Origin: Lactifluus volemus
Lineage: Eukaryota > Basidiomycota > Agaricomycetes > Russulales > Russulaceae
Assembly: GCA_022376515.1 (NCBI GenBank)
Contig: WTXI01000295.1
Location: 1-44,722, forward strand
Direction: 5' to 3'
DNA: 44,722 nucleotides
Shown: positions 21,953 to 32,572 of the stretch, in pieces
Layout: the number at the start of each line of letters is the position of its first letter
Position numbering within the stretch: the first letter of the stretch is position 1
Position numbers and translations under genes: made by a program
Notes under the pieces: generated by a model
What the model saw: only the letters and a program-made list of their open reading frames with translations
Told to the model about the DNA's origin: nothing
The model's database searches: none

Positions 21953-24900
21953 GATAATGAGTGACTAGGCTGTTCAGCGAGAGAAGTGAGGGGGAAAAAA
22001 TCGCAGAGAAAGGAGTGGTGTTATGTCCGCGGTAGCAGCAGAGCCCACCACGCTTTAAATACGCGAGAAAGTGGCTTGTGCCATCAGGTCAGTGAGGGCC
22101 AGGCACTCGTAGAAGTCGTCAGAAAGAGCTCAAGCGCCGGTCCTCGAGGAAGTCGATCAAGATTAGCCAGACCTGAACCAAAAGGAGAGGAATTTTTACC
22201 CGTTCGTTCTCACGACAGCAGCCTTTACAGGTGAGGACCATGCAGCAGCAGGCAGTTCGGAGATTTGTGCAAAGCGATTATGGAAATTCATCTGTCCGAG
22301 GGGCCCTCTCAATATGGGTTTAACCGTAATTCCCGGTACAACAGTAAAATTTGTGCGCCAGAAACAGAAAGGCTACATGTTACCTGAAGTGGCGAGTGTT
22401 AAGTATTGCACACAATTTCTGTCCGAAGCTGGCGGACACTACGTACATAAACATGATGGACCAGGCGGCGGCCCGTGACTGAAACTCCCGTCAAAAAATA
22501 GAACGCCGAATCTGTCAGAAAAGCGAGACTTACACGGTGATGAAACCAAAATCTCTACAGATGGTTCACAACATCAACATCACCTTTCTGTTTTGTTAGC
22601 AACAAGCAAGAAAAAAAGTCGAGCGTAATGAGATCTAAAATAAGAACTAATAGACCACTGCCCTGCAGACGGTACTAGTAACGAACGTGGCTGCCACCAT
22701 GTGCGCTCCGGATCAGGTTTTATTTAGACCAGCAGAGAACGATCAACGACTCGGACATGGTTCCGCCGAAAAGGTCTTGATCCGACAATTCGGCGGCTTT
22801 GTTGATGTCACACGTTGCGGGCTGAGTTGAGGTTGCCGATGGCAGCCCGTACTCGGACAAGCTCAAGTATACAGCGATGCTCGGGGTGAAAGGGTTTGTC
22901 GTTTTCTCCTTATCTATTATTTATGTATTAGATGTGTCAGTGACTCACGAAAAAAACTCGTACGCTCTTCGGCCGGAGACTACGGGAGCTCGACTCGGAA
23001 TTTCTTATGGTTCCGCCTGTTGGAAGATTAAAGCCGACTAGAGGGACCTCAAGGGGCCTCCCGCTTTATCTCCTCTGAGCCCGCGCTGCACACCGCTTCA
23101 AGTTATTGCATGAGCAACGACAACGAAAGTGTTGACGTGGCTCAAAAATCAAATCAGCAGCCTTTATGTCTTTCAGGAGACGGAGGCGATCACAAGGTAG
23201 TGCCCCTGGGGCCGTGAGCGTGTAGTGCTCAAGTTTGCGCGCAAGACGCCTCCGAGTCGTGTGAGGGGTGGGGAGGGTGTGAACCCCCTTCTGCGACACA
23301 CACGCGAGATTTCGCCGTGCACCTGTTCTGGTACCATTCCTGTTTATGACCTCATCAGACCTGACCCGCGACTTTCGTTGATTATGCAATTATGCAATAG
23401 TTGACATGGGCCTGACACTCTCGCCTCGCCAATGTCGTACACCTTGTCACTGCGACCTTCAATGGACTGCAAGCAGTAGATCGCTTCATGGTGGCCGGGG
23501 TCTTGTGGATTACAAGGCAGGTACGCCGTGACCCCGGTCCGTGCTTGTGTCAGGAATGCGTCTTAAGGACGCGTTTGAGGGGTTCATCCGACCTGTGACA
23601 TTTCTACCTTGATGGTAATTCTTTTGCCTTGCTCTCGTGGAGTACGGAAACCATCCTTTCCGTTACGCCTTCCCTCCGTGCATAGAAATGCGATACCACA
23701 GGGAACTTTCCGAGCACAAGACGCGGACTCCGGAGCAGGGTATTGAGGCTCACATAGCCTTGGAGCGCGCTCATCAGGTCGCTATTCCCGGCCAACATGC
23801 TGGTGAAGCCGCGCATTGCGGGGGTGGCATAGCTCCACAGGCTAGAATTGAGCGTGAGATCGCTTCGCTTTTCAAGTTCAGGGCGTGCTCGACCCGAGTC
23901 GACCGAGCATCTTGCCAGCGGCATGCCTTTCGAATCTTACGCAGCCTCATAGGTGCTAAGGATGAGAGAGATTCTACTCCTAACTGCTGCTAATCCGAAA
24001 GGCGATGCAACCGCTCTCTGCCCATGCCCCGCTCTGGGCATCATGGCATCAAAACAGAGCGACGCACAGGTTACAATGACATTTTGAAATTTCTTCATGG
24101 CTTTGTGGCGCAGGCTAGTTAGATGCCACGAACGGATACAAACCCAAACGGAATCGTCCGAAATGCTAATACATATCATCTAAACGACACTCGCAGCCGA
24201 CTCCCCGCGTCTCAACCTGAGGATACTCTTGTAGAGGGAAATGACAAAGCTAAGGCTCCGCTTCACGAACGGATTCAGGATGGACTTGATCCAGATCTAC
24301 GTGAAATTGATCATGGTATACAGCTCAGGTCCAGGAACGCAATACTGCTCATGTGAAGAACGCTCACGGAGGCTTAGTCCCGGCGCATCCTCTTCGAAGG
24401 TACGTTTTGTTGTTTTCTGTTTTATCAATAGGGAATTGGCTGTGTTGAAGAAGCTCCCAGCAGCGGTATCTCCCATTCACAACGCTGTATCTGCCTCTGC
24501 AAATTTCACGTCCACTGTGCCTCAACCAGTCTCGCCCCTAACCAGTCTCTGCTCACGTAGCTTTATGTGATCGAGTCTACATTCAAGTTCCCTGGTATTT
24601 AAAACTTTGATCAGCCCGATCTTACAGCCACCCAGCACAAAGTGCCGGTGCGCGCTCACGAGCAGGCGCTGACAGTGAATGGTGCACTCAAGTAGGTTGG
24701 TGCGATAGAGAGTGATGTTGATGAGGAAGTGTCCAATCTCCAGTGAAAACTCGTAAAGAGAGTGACTTGAAGAGGTAGAATGGCGGGCCAGAGAGCCAGC
24801 TCCAGCGTCCGAACTTTCGAAGGAAGAAGTGAAGGGATATGACGTAGATGGGTGAAGGACTAACCCGAGATGCCCCTTTGGCCGACGTGGCCGCTGTCAG

Positions 24901-25830
24901 CGAAGATGTCAAACTCACCGATCCTGAGTCTGCTGCGGTCTCCTCGTCGATGCCTGACGCTAATTCCGTCGTCTCTAGAGTACGTATCGGCTCCCGATGT
25001 GGCTGTGTCCCCGAAGGCTGTGACTGCAGCTTGCCGCCGGTGACTCGGATGCTCGCGCTGTACCACCCTCGAATAAGGACGCCCAAGGCTGCCGCGAAGC
25101 TACTCTTGCTTCTGAGGCCGGTTTTGAATTCAATTAGAACTATTGCCCCAATCCCCGCAGTACCTGGTTCGCGAGAGGCCGTGCCAGCCTCCACGTAACG
25201 GTCGCATGACAAATTCACGTTTCCACCTCAACCTGCGTCAAGTTTCAGTGCTTCACCACGAGCTTGGCTGCTACACACGATGATGTCGTACTTGTGGGCC
25301 ACTCTGATGTTGGGGAATCTGGGAAGAGTGCAGTGGGCGGTTGGTCTGAGGTTGATGACCGAGAAATATCTTGACATTAGTGCAACTTTATATGTATATC
25401 TTAAAAGATGGACTTGTTATATATAGTTGCCATGATCTGCTATCCGTGCCAGTCCTACTAGTATCCTTTTTTTTTTTACATAAAATCCAGTACGACCATG
25501 CAGTGCTGACAAACGGGGACTTCGGGGGGCTTGGGACTTTGGCGCGCGCCTCGGCATTTAAAACTTATTTTCTCTTTTCCCACACTGCACTTTGAAGCCC
25601 ATTGGGCCTGACGGAGTCAACAATTGTGCTTTATTCGAAAATTAAGCACAATCAGGCAGAACTGATCACTTAAACTTTTCCTGATGTAAGGAAAAGACTG
25701 TTTGAGTGTTAGTACAGCATTGTTGATCGATTATTATTGATTGATGAGATCCCACCAGTGCTCAAACACTCAGTTTTGATCCAAACTTGAGTATTCGAGG
25801 TGTAGCGTCTGCTGCTGGGAAGATGATATG
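21953..25830. other. Gene-poor region
   Basis: About 3.9 kb with no gene I can defend. Several mid-size frames exist: minus 23066-23389, minus 23604-23924, plus 24123-24356, and overlapping plus/minus frames at 24688-25218. None shows a domain, a signal peptide or a consistent exon chain. The minus frame at 24688-25218 has a Ser/Thr/Ala-rich section that could be a cytosolic tail. Strong stop density elsewhere suggests decayed or regulatory DNA. The region borders the LINE insertion. Confidence 0.45.
24688..25218 (-). CDS. Doubtful open frame, hypothetical
   Basis: A 176-codon frame on the minus strand with a Ser/Thr/Ala-rich middle (SGSVSLTSSLTAATSAKG) after a partly hydrophobic stretch (SSFAAALGVLIRGWY). 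No family recognised. An overlapping plus frame of 116 codons covers much of it, so base composition alone could explain both. Possibly the remains of a single-pass membrane protein. Confidence 0.2.
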   Translation of the reverse strand: MNLSCDRYVEAGTASREPGTAGIGAIVLIEFKTGLRSKSSFAAALGVLIRGWYSASIRVTGGKLQSQPSGTQPHREPIRTLETTELASGIDEETAADSGSVSLTSSLTAATSAKGASRVSPSPIYVISLHFFLRKFGRWSWLSGPPFYLFKSLSLRVFTGDWTLPHQHHSLSHQPT

Positions 25831-25846
25831 AATGACATTTGGGCCA
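25831..25846. repeat. Target-site duplication of the LINE, left copy
   Basis: AATGACATTTGGGCCA, identical to 32461-32476 directly after the poly(A) tract. Because the tail is A-rich, the first two A's are ambiguous, so the TSD is 14-16 bp. Confidence 0.93.
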
Positions 25847-26018
25847 CACCTTCCTTTTTCGGCTACCACCACCAACGGCACCAAAAGTGTCAGCTGGCGG
25901 AGGCTGTTCGAGTTAAAAAGTAGAAGTAGTACATTTGTACCCCCACGTATCCCGACAGAAAACGCTTGGTTTTCCTCGCGACCTGTCGAGCAGCCCTTCT
26001 CCTAAGTTACCACCCGAA

Positions 26019-28364
26019 ATGTCCGCGGAAGAACCCACGGCTCTCTTAACACGCGAGGAGCTTCTCCAGACGTTCCTAGACGCCAGTCTCCCGACCCTCC
26101 CTCGCCGACGCCGCATTTTCCAACGCGAAGACGTCGATGAAGGAAAGGCGAAGGCGTCCTTCCAACAATTTGTTGACCGATATCACCTGGTCGCAGGTGC
26201 AATTGATGCAGGCTTTGGCCCCCACGCGCCCCTATCCCCCTCAGCCTGGATCAAGTCAGTTTCAGACATCACGTCTCGCATCCTTTACGGAATCCGTGCC
26301 TCGCAACTCAATCACCCCCACTCGGGCTCAAGCCCGGACAGGCTGACTCCTTTCAAACCGGAGGACCTCGAAGTGGCAGCCCAAATTCAGGCCAACCTAG
26401 ACCATCTCTCCAAAATCTTCCCGCCTTCCCCGTCCTCGCCCTCGTTGGTGTGCGACCACTGTCTCCACCGCTCGGACAAAAACCGCGCTCTCGAACACCT
26501 CTCCCTCGAGGATTTCGAAAGAGTCCTCATGGCCACAGACAGCTCACGCGCGGCAGTCATGGACAGGATCCTCACGATGCTAAGTGCTGATATCCAGAAG
26601 GAAGTGAACATCTGGGAGATGGACGAAAGCACAAGGAGGAAGAACCACATCAGACCCAAAATACAAGAGGATGCGGAACTTTACTACACCGCCCAAGTCC
26701 TCATTGCACGTCGGACCCAGGACATTCGAGCCAAGGCAGACGGCGAAGAGTACTACATGAAAAAGATGTTGGAGATCAAGAAGAAGAAGGACGCCAAGAT
26801 CAAGCAAAAGTCTGCAGACGCCGCCACGAGCGGAGACCCGTCCGCTGCCTCAGTCAGCCCATCTGCGGACTCAGTCAGCCCATCTGCGAACTCAGTCAGC
26901 CCATCCGCAGCCTCAATCACCCGCTCAAGGCCCGTCTCACCCGCCAGCCCTCGCACGGCCGCGGCCCCCCCCGCCCCCACAATCCTGCCCAACCCTCCAT
27001 CGGCGGACCCAACCACCCCCACGTCAGCAGTCCTAGCCTCCCCCTCTCTAGTGGTTCCAGACCCCCCCCCTTTTCGCGAATGCAGCCCCTCCCCAACCGC
27101 ACCCGCACCCGCACCCTTCCCCTTACCGGTCCCCCCGGTAACCTTGGCTGAGGTCATGGCGGAAGTCAAGGCCTCGTTCAACCTCTTGTCGGAGAGGATG
27201 GACAGGCTAGAGCACCCACCGACCCCTCATAGGACAGGTAAGCCCCCCGCACAGAACCGGGCTGACGAACTGCCCTCGCTGCAGACGACCGCTGCGGACC
27301 CGCCGCTGCGAGGCCCCGACCCGTCCTTGAGGAGGCCACAACCTCCACCCCTGGCCCCACCGTTTAGCAATACCGAGCAGGCCCCTTGGAAGACGGTGTC
27401 ACGCCGCCGCAGAGGCCCCCAACCTCAGGCCCAAGCCGCGCCCTCACCCGGCACACCCGCTTCTCGACCCGGCGCCGCCCAGCCCTCGGGCCCGGTCGTC
27501 GCCCATACAGAAATCACGATCCAGCGTAAACCCGAACCGCAGGACGATCCTCCTGAACGCCGGGACCCGATTATGCTCACCCGGCAGATCTGTGCTGCTC
27601 TCGGGGCGGCCAAGTCGCCCCTGATCCTCCTCTCAGGCCGGTGGGCCGCCATGTCATCCAACTTCGTTCTTACTTTTGCAGGCCTAGTTACCTTTGACAA
27701 GGTGCTGGAAATGGACCAGGTTATAACCCAATCCTTCCCGGGGGCGATGCTGGTTCCGTCCTCAGGCCTGGCAAAAGTCACCTTTAACGGGGTCCCCACC
27801 AGAGACCCGGAGTCCAACGAATTTTTCACCGCGGACCAGCTGCTAAGTGAAGTTAGGCGCAACCCGATTTGTTCTGACCTGCACATTATCCTCCAGCCTC
27901 GCTGGCTCCGCCCCCAGCAATCCATCTTCAGTGCAAACTCGAGCATCTCTTTTGCCTTCCTAGACCCCGTTGGTTCCATCACCCAAGCCATGTCCCGCTC
28001 CCACTTGGCTATGTTCGGCAAAGCCATCACCTTCAAAAGGTGGCTAGCCAAACCGCCCATGCTACAGTGCTCACGATGCCACAAACTGGGCCACACGGGC
28101 TCACGCTGCACGCTCCCCAAGGACGCACTATGCTGCCACCTGTGCGGAGGCAGCCACCGCGCGATCGACCACCCCCTGAGGTGCAGGAAAGCCAGTGAAC
28201 ACGCCTCCCAAGGTGTGTGTGACTGCCCCGTCGTCTGCCTCTTGTGCAAGGAGGTGGGCCACTCAGCGAGAGATTTGTCCTGCCCTTCGCGGGAGGCCTT
28301 CAAAGTCCCAGCGCACAACGTTGCTGACCATGCGAACCTAAACCCCCCCCCCTCATCTACTTAA
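26019..28364 (+). CDS. LINE ORF1, gag-like RNA-binding protein
   Basis: 781 residues from the first ATG (26019). The frame is open further up only from a TTG at 25935. The first third is helical and charged. The middle is Pro/Ala/Ser-rich, with an imperfect repeat of SPSADSV-type units near 26850-26925. A more ordered segment precedes the C terminus, which carries three zinc-knuckle-like motifs: CSRCHKLGHTGSRC (C-x2-C-x4-H-x4-C), CHLCGGSHRAIDHPLRC, and CLLCKEVGHSARDLSC. By analogy with other LINE ORF1 proteins it binds element RNA and packages it with ORF2. The stop codon overlaps the ORF2 start (TAATG). Confidence 0.9.
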   Translation: MSAEEPTALLTREELLQTFLDASLPTLPRRRRIFQREDVDEGKAKASFQQFVDRYHLVAGAIDAGFGPHAPLSPSAWIKSVSDITSRILYGIRASQLNHPHSGSSPDRLTPFKPEDLEVAAQIQANLDHLSKIFPPSPSSPSLVCDHCLHRSDKNRALEHLSLEDFERVLMATDSSRAAVMDRILTMLSADIQKEVNIWEMDESTRRKNHIRPKIQEDAELYYTAQVLIARRTQDIRAKADGEEYYMKKMLEIKKKKDAKIKQKSADAATSGDPSAASVSPSADSVSPSANSVSPSAASITRSRPVSPASPRTAAAPPAPTILPNPPSADPTTPTSAVLASPSLVVPDPPPFRECSPSPTAPAPAPFPLPVPPVTLAEVMAEVKASFNLLSERMDRLEHPPTPHRTGKPPAQNRADELPSLQTTAADPPLRGPDPSLRRPQPPPLAPPFSNTEQAPWKTVSRRRRGPQPQAQAAPSPGTPASRPGAAQPSGPVVAHTEITIQRKPEPQDDPPERRDPIMLTRQICAALGAAKSPLILLSGRWAAMSSNFVLTFAGLVTFDKVLEMDQVITQSFPGAMLVPSSGLAKVTFNGVPTRDPESNEFFTADQLLSEVRRNPICSDLHIILQPRWLRPQQSIFSANSSISFAFLDPVGSITQAMSRSHLAMFGKAITFKRWLAKPPMLQCSRCHKLGHTGSRCTLPKDALCCHLCGGSHRAIDHPLRCRKASEHASQGVCDCPVVCLLCKEVGHSARDLSCPSREAFKVPAHNVADHANLNPPPSST

Positions 28365-31300
28365 TGGCGTGTGTGAACCTACTATTTGTCAATATGCGCC
28401 GCCGTAACGCGGCAACCCACTCCCTCCTCAACACTAACACACGGGCTGATATCATCCTGGTCCAAGAACCATGGTATGACAAAATTGGCACAGCCCGCTC
28501 GGACTCAGACCCTGAAGGGGTCGACATCCTGGGCGGGGCTGCTAACCCAAAATGGGACTGCATATACCCAAAGACGAAGCGAGGCGTGCGATGCAAAGTC
28601 ATGGCATACCGCCGCATCGCTTCGACACACTTCAACATCACCAACCGTCTTGACCTGACCTCAAACCATCACATTCTCACTCTGGATGTCCATCTGGGCT
28701 CCAGCTCTTTCCGCGCCATCAACATTTACCATGACACGAGCCATCGCCCCTCACTAGGCAACATCCTCAACATGGAAACAAACCCCGAGATCCCCACGAT
28801 CATCGGCGGGGACTTCAACACCCATTCTCACTCTTGGTCGCCCCCGGGTATCCGGTCCTCCCCCTGGTCTGATGATTTAGAGGAATGGGCTTTTAGCCAG
28901 AACCTGGCCCTGGCCACCCCCCCAGGCATCCCGACTCGAAGGGGAGAAGGTAATCAGCGCGATACGACGCTTGACCTGGTGTGGACCAATGCCGCTGCCA
29001 TCCTCGACGACACTTTCCAGGACCCAGTCATCGACTTCGCGGCCTCTATAGGCTCGGACCATGCCGGCATCTGGTCCACCTACCAACACATCTTGGAATC
29101 AGCAATCAACCCCCTTCCGCAGCGCACCCGGTTTGTGATTGCAGATGAGGCAAGGGATCTCTGGATCCGCTGGTTCCTCGAGGTGTGTCCTCGTTTCCCC
29201 CCCCCTCTCATCTCTGCGGAAGACTTAGACCAGGCGGCACTCCAACTCACCCACGACATCGAACAAACGAGCATGGCCTCGTTTGAGAAACGGAAACAGT
29301 ACTCACCCAAAGGGGCTTCATGGTGGGATGATGCGTGTGATCGGGCGGCGGCAGTCGCTCGGGACGCTCAGGAACCGGAAGCACGCAAAAACGCCAACAA
29401 ACTCCTCAGGAAGGAGGTCGCAGCGGCAAAACGCCGTTGGGCCAATGACTTCCTCCATGATGCCTCCTCAGAACGTCTGTGGACGGCAGCCAAATGGCGT
29501 TTCGGCAGACGCCAACGTCTTATCCCAGCCTTGATGACGGCGGCGGGTCTATCTGACCAACCAGCCCTCATGGCTGGCGCCCTTAGTCAACGTTTCTTTA
29601 ATCCGCAACCCACAAGAGTCCCAGAGACCTTCCCAGACGACCCACCCCACGCGGAAACCCGCCCACACGCTCCCGTCACCATTACGGAGATTGCGGACGC
29701 TTTGGGACCCACAAGCAACAATTCTGCCCCAGGCCCATCAGGGCACAACTACAAATTAGTTAAGTGGGCCTTTGCTGCATCCCCAGAGCGGTTTCAAGCG
29801 CTTTTTGAAGCATGCTTGCAGGCCGGACACCACCCTCGATCGTGGAAATTGGCCACAATTGCCGTAGTCCCCAAACCCGGCAAGGAAGACTATAGTCTCC
29901 CAAAATGCTACCGCCCAGTGGCCCTTCTCGAGTGCCTGGGGAAACTCTTGGAGAAAGTAGTCGCGAAACGGCTCACCTACGACATCACCGCCCTTGGCCT
30001 CATCCCCACCACCCAACTTGGAGCGCGGCCCTTCTCCTCCACGATCGACGCTGGTCTCTGCCTCACCCATGACATAGAGACAGCACACGCTCTGGGAGGG
30101 GTCTGTGGCACACTGCTTTTTGACATCCAGGGCTTCTTCGACAATGTCAACCACTCGAGACTCTCGGCCCTGGTCCACTCCCTTGGCTTCTCCCCACAGA
30201 TCTGTAACTGGACGTCATCTTTCCTTCGGGACAGGACAGTCCGCCTACGTTTCAACAATTACTCCTCGGAAGACATTGAGCTGGAGATGGGCACGCCGCA
30301 AGGCTCCCCTATCTCCCCTATCTTGTCCATTATCTATGCCTCCCCCCTGCTTCATCTGGCTAGATCCTGGGCAAATGCCACCTTCCTCATGTACATCGAT
30401 GATGGTAACATCTTTGCCAGAGCACCCACATACCACATCTTGGCTCAGAGACTCAGGGACTGCTACACGGCGTGCCACACCTGGTGCCAGATGGCAGGAC
30501 TGACCATTGAACCAGAGAAAACAGAGATACTCTTCTTCTCTCGCCGCCGCGCCAACCCAACCACCCATGGGGATCGCCCTACGTCTCTGTTACTCCCAGA
30601 TCGGGCGCCCAACACCCTGTACTCGGTCGCAGCTTCGGACCACGTCCGCTACCTGGGGCTACACTTCGACCACAAGCTCTCCTGGGACAAACACATTTCT
30701 GTAGTTGCCTCTAGGACAAAGAGCTCGCTCAAGGCCCTCCAGCTCCTGGGCAACTCGGTGAGAGGCCTCAACCACGGCAGCTGGCGTCTTGCGTTCAACG
30801 CAATTTGCATCCCGGCTCTAACCTATGGCGCCCCTATTTGGTTCCGGGGTCAACAGAAACATATCAAGACACTCCAAACGGTCCAAAACGCAGCTGTGGG
30901 CGTCATCACGGGCGCTTTCAGAAGCACCCCTCGAGAACCACTACACCAACTGATAGTCATCCCTCCAATCCAAATCCGGTTACAGAGATTAGCTACCCAA
31001 GCCGCGATAAGGTTACTCACCCTCCCGAAAAGCTCCCCAGTCCTCCATAGGCTGGGCCCGCCGTGGTGCTCGGCGGAAGGCAGCGGCGTCCCGCTTCCTT
31101 ACCCGATGCCGGCCCGACCACTCGACACCTGCATCCACAGGCTCAGTTCCCGCGTCCCAGCAGAGTGCCGGCTACCACCCTGTCTCGATCACCCCCCCTG
31201 GAAGCGGTGCACGCCCCCGGCAGACCGGTTCACAATCACCCACAACCCGTGCAAAGGCGAGGACCGTAAACGCCTGACCAACATGATCTCCAGGGCCCAC

Positions 31301-32263
31301 TACGGCCGGAAGGACCAGATCCTGGTCTACTGCCGTGGTTTAGGACCTAACCCAGCACAAACATCCCCACTGTGGATGGGCACCGCGATCGGTTACAAGA
31401 ATGGGAGAGAAACAGCCTCACACATCTCCATTCTCGGCCAGAGTGCCTCGCACAGGGACGCAGCGTTCGCGGCACTCGCAGCTGCAGCGGAGCTGGCCAG
31501 AGATATGCTGGCCACCTCCCATTCCCCCTCAGTCATCTTATACACAGCTGACCAACACATTATCCCATGGTGCCAGTCCACCATTAGGCACGACAACGCT
31601 GCAGCATGCAAAGTAGTGTGTGACACGATCGCCGACATCCTCGACGTGTTCCCCACAACCTCGGTGGCCATCCGCTGGGTTCCGGGCACGGCCAGCTTCG
31701 CCCCTTTGCTGCGCCTCCAGCAAACGGCGGTTGAGGCTGCAACAAACGCACAGCCTCCAGCCCACGATGCCCCGCTCACGATCACAGCCCTCCGCACAAA
31801 GACCAAGCTCGAAGCTCTCACGGAGTGGGAACAAATTTGGCTCAGAGACCCCCGCCGCAACCCCGCTTACCGGGCCCTACACCACCCACCTTCGGGCCAA
31901 CCCCCAGAGTTCATGACAGGAATTGCCGGTTTTGCTCGACCGGTATTTTGTACTGCTATTAGACTCCTTACTGAGCACGCTTTCACAGGGGAATACAACG
32001 CCAGACATCGGCCAAGGGCCCCGGACCCTCACGGCTGCCCATGCGGACAGACAGCCCTACAGACACCGCTCCACGTCATCTGCAACTGTCCTCTTTTCGC
32101 AGAGGCGCGGGAACGTTTCCTCCGACCAGCGGCACCCACACTTTCACCCAACATCATCTTCGGAACCGAAGCGGGTGGCGCAGCCCTCGCAAAATTCATC
32201 GAAGAGACACAAGCGTGTGTCCGACCCCGGAGACAAGCTGCCATACCAGAAGACTATGGCTGA
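28364..32263 (+). CDS. LINE ORF2: endonuclease and reverse transcriptase
   Basis: 1299 residues. The N-terminal endonuclease/exonuclease/phosphatase-type domain keeps its catalytic set: NM near residue 10, VQEPW, GGDFNTHS, TLDLVW and GSDH. The reverse transcriptase follows, with ATIAVVPKPGK, YRPVALL, LLFDIQGFFDNV, GTPQGSPISPILS, the catalytic box MYIDDGN (instead of the more usual F/YADD of LINEs), IEPEKTEI and VRYLGL. The next region aligns loosely with RNase H (YTADQ, IRWVPG) but lacks the expected acidic residues. The C terminus has a zinc-knuckle-like CPCGQTALQTPLHVICNCP. The frame is uninterrupted, so the protein should be made. Translation is probably coupled to ORF1 through the one-base stop/start overlap. 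Confidence 0.94.
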   Translation: MACVNLLFVNMRRRNAATHSLLNTNTRADIILVQEPWYDKIGTARSDSDPEGVDILGGAANPKWDCIYPKTKRGVRCKVMAYRRIASTHFNITNRLDLTSNHHILTLDVHLGSSSFRAINIYHDTSHRPSLGNILNMETNPEIPTIIGGDFNTHSHSWSPPGIRSSPWSDDLEEWAFSQNLALATPPGIPTRRGEGNQRDTTLDLVWTNAAAILDDTFQDPVIDFAASIGSDHAGIWSTYQHILESAINPLPQRTRFVIADEARDLWIRWFLEVCPRFPPPLISAEDLDQAALQLTHDIEQTSMASFEKRKQYSPKGASWWDDACDRAAAVARDAQEPEARKNANKLLRKEVAAAKRRWANDFLHDASSERLWTAAKWRFGRRQRLIPALMTAAGLSDQPALMAGALSQRFFNPQPTRVPETFPDDPPHAETRPHAPVTITEIADALGPTSNNSAPGPSGHNYKLVKWAFAASPERFQALFEACLQAGHHPRSWKLATIAVVPKPGKEDYSLPKCYRPVALLECLGKLLEKVVAKRLTYDITALGLIPTTQLGARPFSSTIDAGLCLTHDIETAHALGGVCGTLLFDIQGFFDNVNHSRLSALVHSLGFSPQICNWTSSFLRDRTVRLRFNNYSSEDIELEMGTPQGSPISPILSIIYASPLLHLARSWANATFLMYIDDGNIFARAPTYHILAQRLRDCYTACHTWCQMAGLTIEPEKTEILFFSRRRANPTTHGDRPTSLLLPDRAPNTLYSVAASDHVRYLGLHFDHKLSWDKHISVVASRTKSSLKALQLLGNSVRGLNHGSWRLAFNAICIPALTYGAPIWFRGQQKHIKTLQTVQNAAVGVITGAFRSTPREPLHQLIVIPPIQIRLQRLATQAAIRLLTLPKSSPVLHRLGPPWCSAEGSGVPLPYPMPARPLDTCIHRLSSRVPAECRLPPCLDHPPWKRCTPPADRFTITHNPCKGEDRKRLTNMISRAHYGRKDQILVYCRGLGPNPAQTSPLWMGTAIGYKNGRETASHISILGQSASHRDAAFAALAAAAELARDMLATSHSPSVILYTADQHIIPWCQSTIRHDNAAACKVVCDTIADILDVFPTTSVAIRWVPGTASFAPLLRLQQTAVEAATNAQPPAHDAPLTITALRTKTKLEALTEWEQIWLRDPRRNPAYRALHHPPSGQPPEFMTGIAGFARPVFCTAIRLLTEHAFTGEYNARHRPRAPDPHGCPCGQTALQTPLHVICNCPLFAEARERFLRPAAPTLSPNIIFGTEAGGAALAKFIEETQACVRPRRQAAIPEDYG

Positions 32264-32460
32264 GCGCCTCGGGCGATCGCCGGCCCAGATATTCTCACCT
32301 CCACCCTCCACACACTTCCACCCTTTACATACATTGTACCCCCCCCGACACCAGGTCGCTTAGTTAGGTAGTTAGCAAACGCGGCCAAGCGCGTCTTTGT
32401 TCCATGTAAACATGCAGCGCTATATAAATGCTGATTCAAAAAAAAAAAAAAAAAAAAAAA

Positions 32461-32476
32461 AATGACATTTGGGCCA
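32461..32476. repeat. Target-site duplication of the LINE, right copy
   Basis: Identical to 25831-25846 and immediately follows the poly(A) run, marking the 3' insertion boundary. Confidence 0.93.
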
Positions 32477-32572
32477 TTGTGGCTAGCTATATATTTGCCT
32501 AGCGTTCAAGTTGTTCATTGACGTCCCACTGCTCCTTGTTCTCAACTCACAGGCAAACGCTCGCTTGCTAGG

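Larger units (their letters stand above)
25847..32460 (+). mobile_element. Full-length non-LTR retrotransposon (LINE)
   Basis: A complete element of about 6.6 kb. It has a short 5' UTR (25847-26018), ORF1 (26019-28364), ORF2 (28364-32263), a 3' UTR of about 170 bp and a poly(A) tract of about 24 A ending at 32460. It is flanked by a 14-16-bp target-site duplication. Both ORFs are open throughout and the TSD copies are identical, so the insertion is probably recent. The layout (gag-like ORF1, EEP endonuclease, RT, then an RNase-H-like region and a terminal zinc-knuckle) resembles the fungal LINE groups related to Tad, but I cannot assign the clade without a tree. It inserted by target-primed reverse transcription, as the tail and TSD show. 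Its G+C is visibly higher than the surrounding DNA. Confidence 0.95.

Noticed and set aside
25640..25790. Inverted-looking CTCAAACACTCA / GTTTGAGTGTT elements upstream of the LINE
   Set aside because: The two strings are offset and not true reverse complements over more than about 8 bases, so I could not support a structured element.
25935..26018. Longer N terminus of LINE ORF1
   Set aside because: The upstream frame begins at TTG. The first ATG is at 26019.
27425..28318. Long minus-strand frame (297 codons) opposite LINE ORF1
   Set aside because: Shadow frame produced by the high G+C of ORF1, with no motif. The plus frame carries zinc knuckles.
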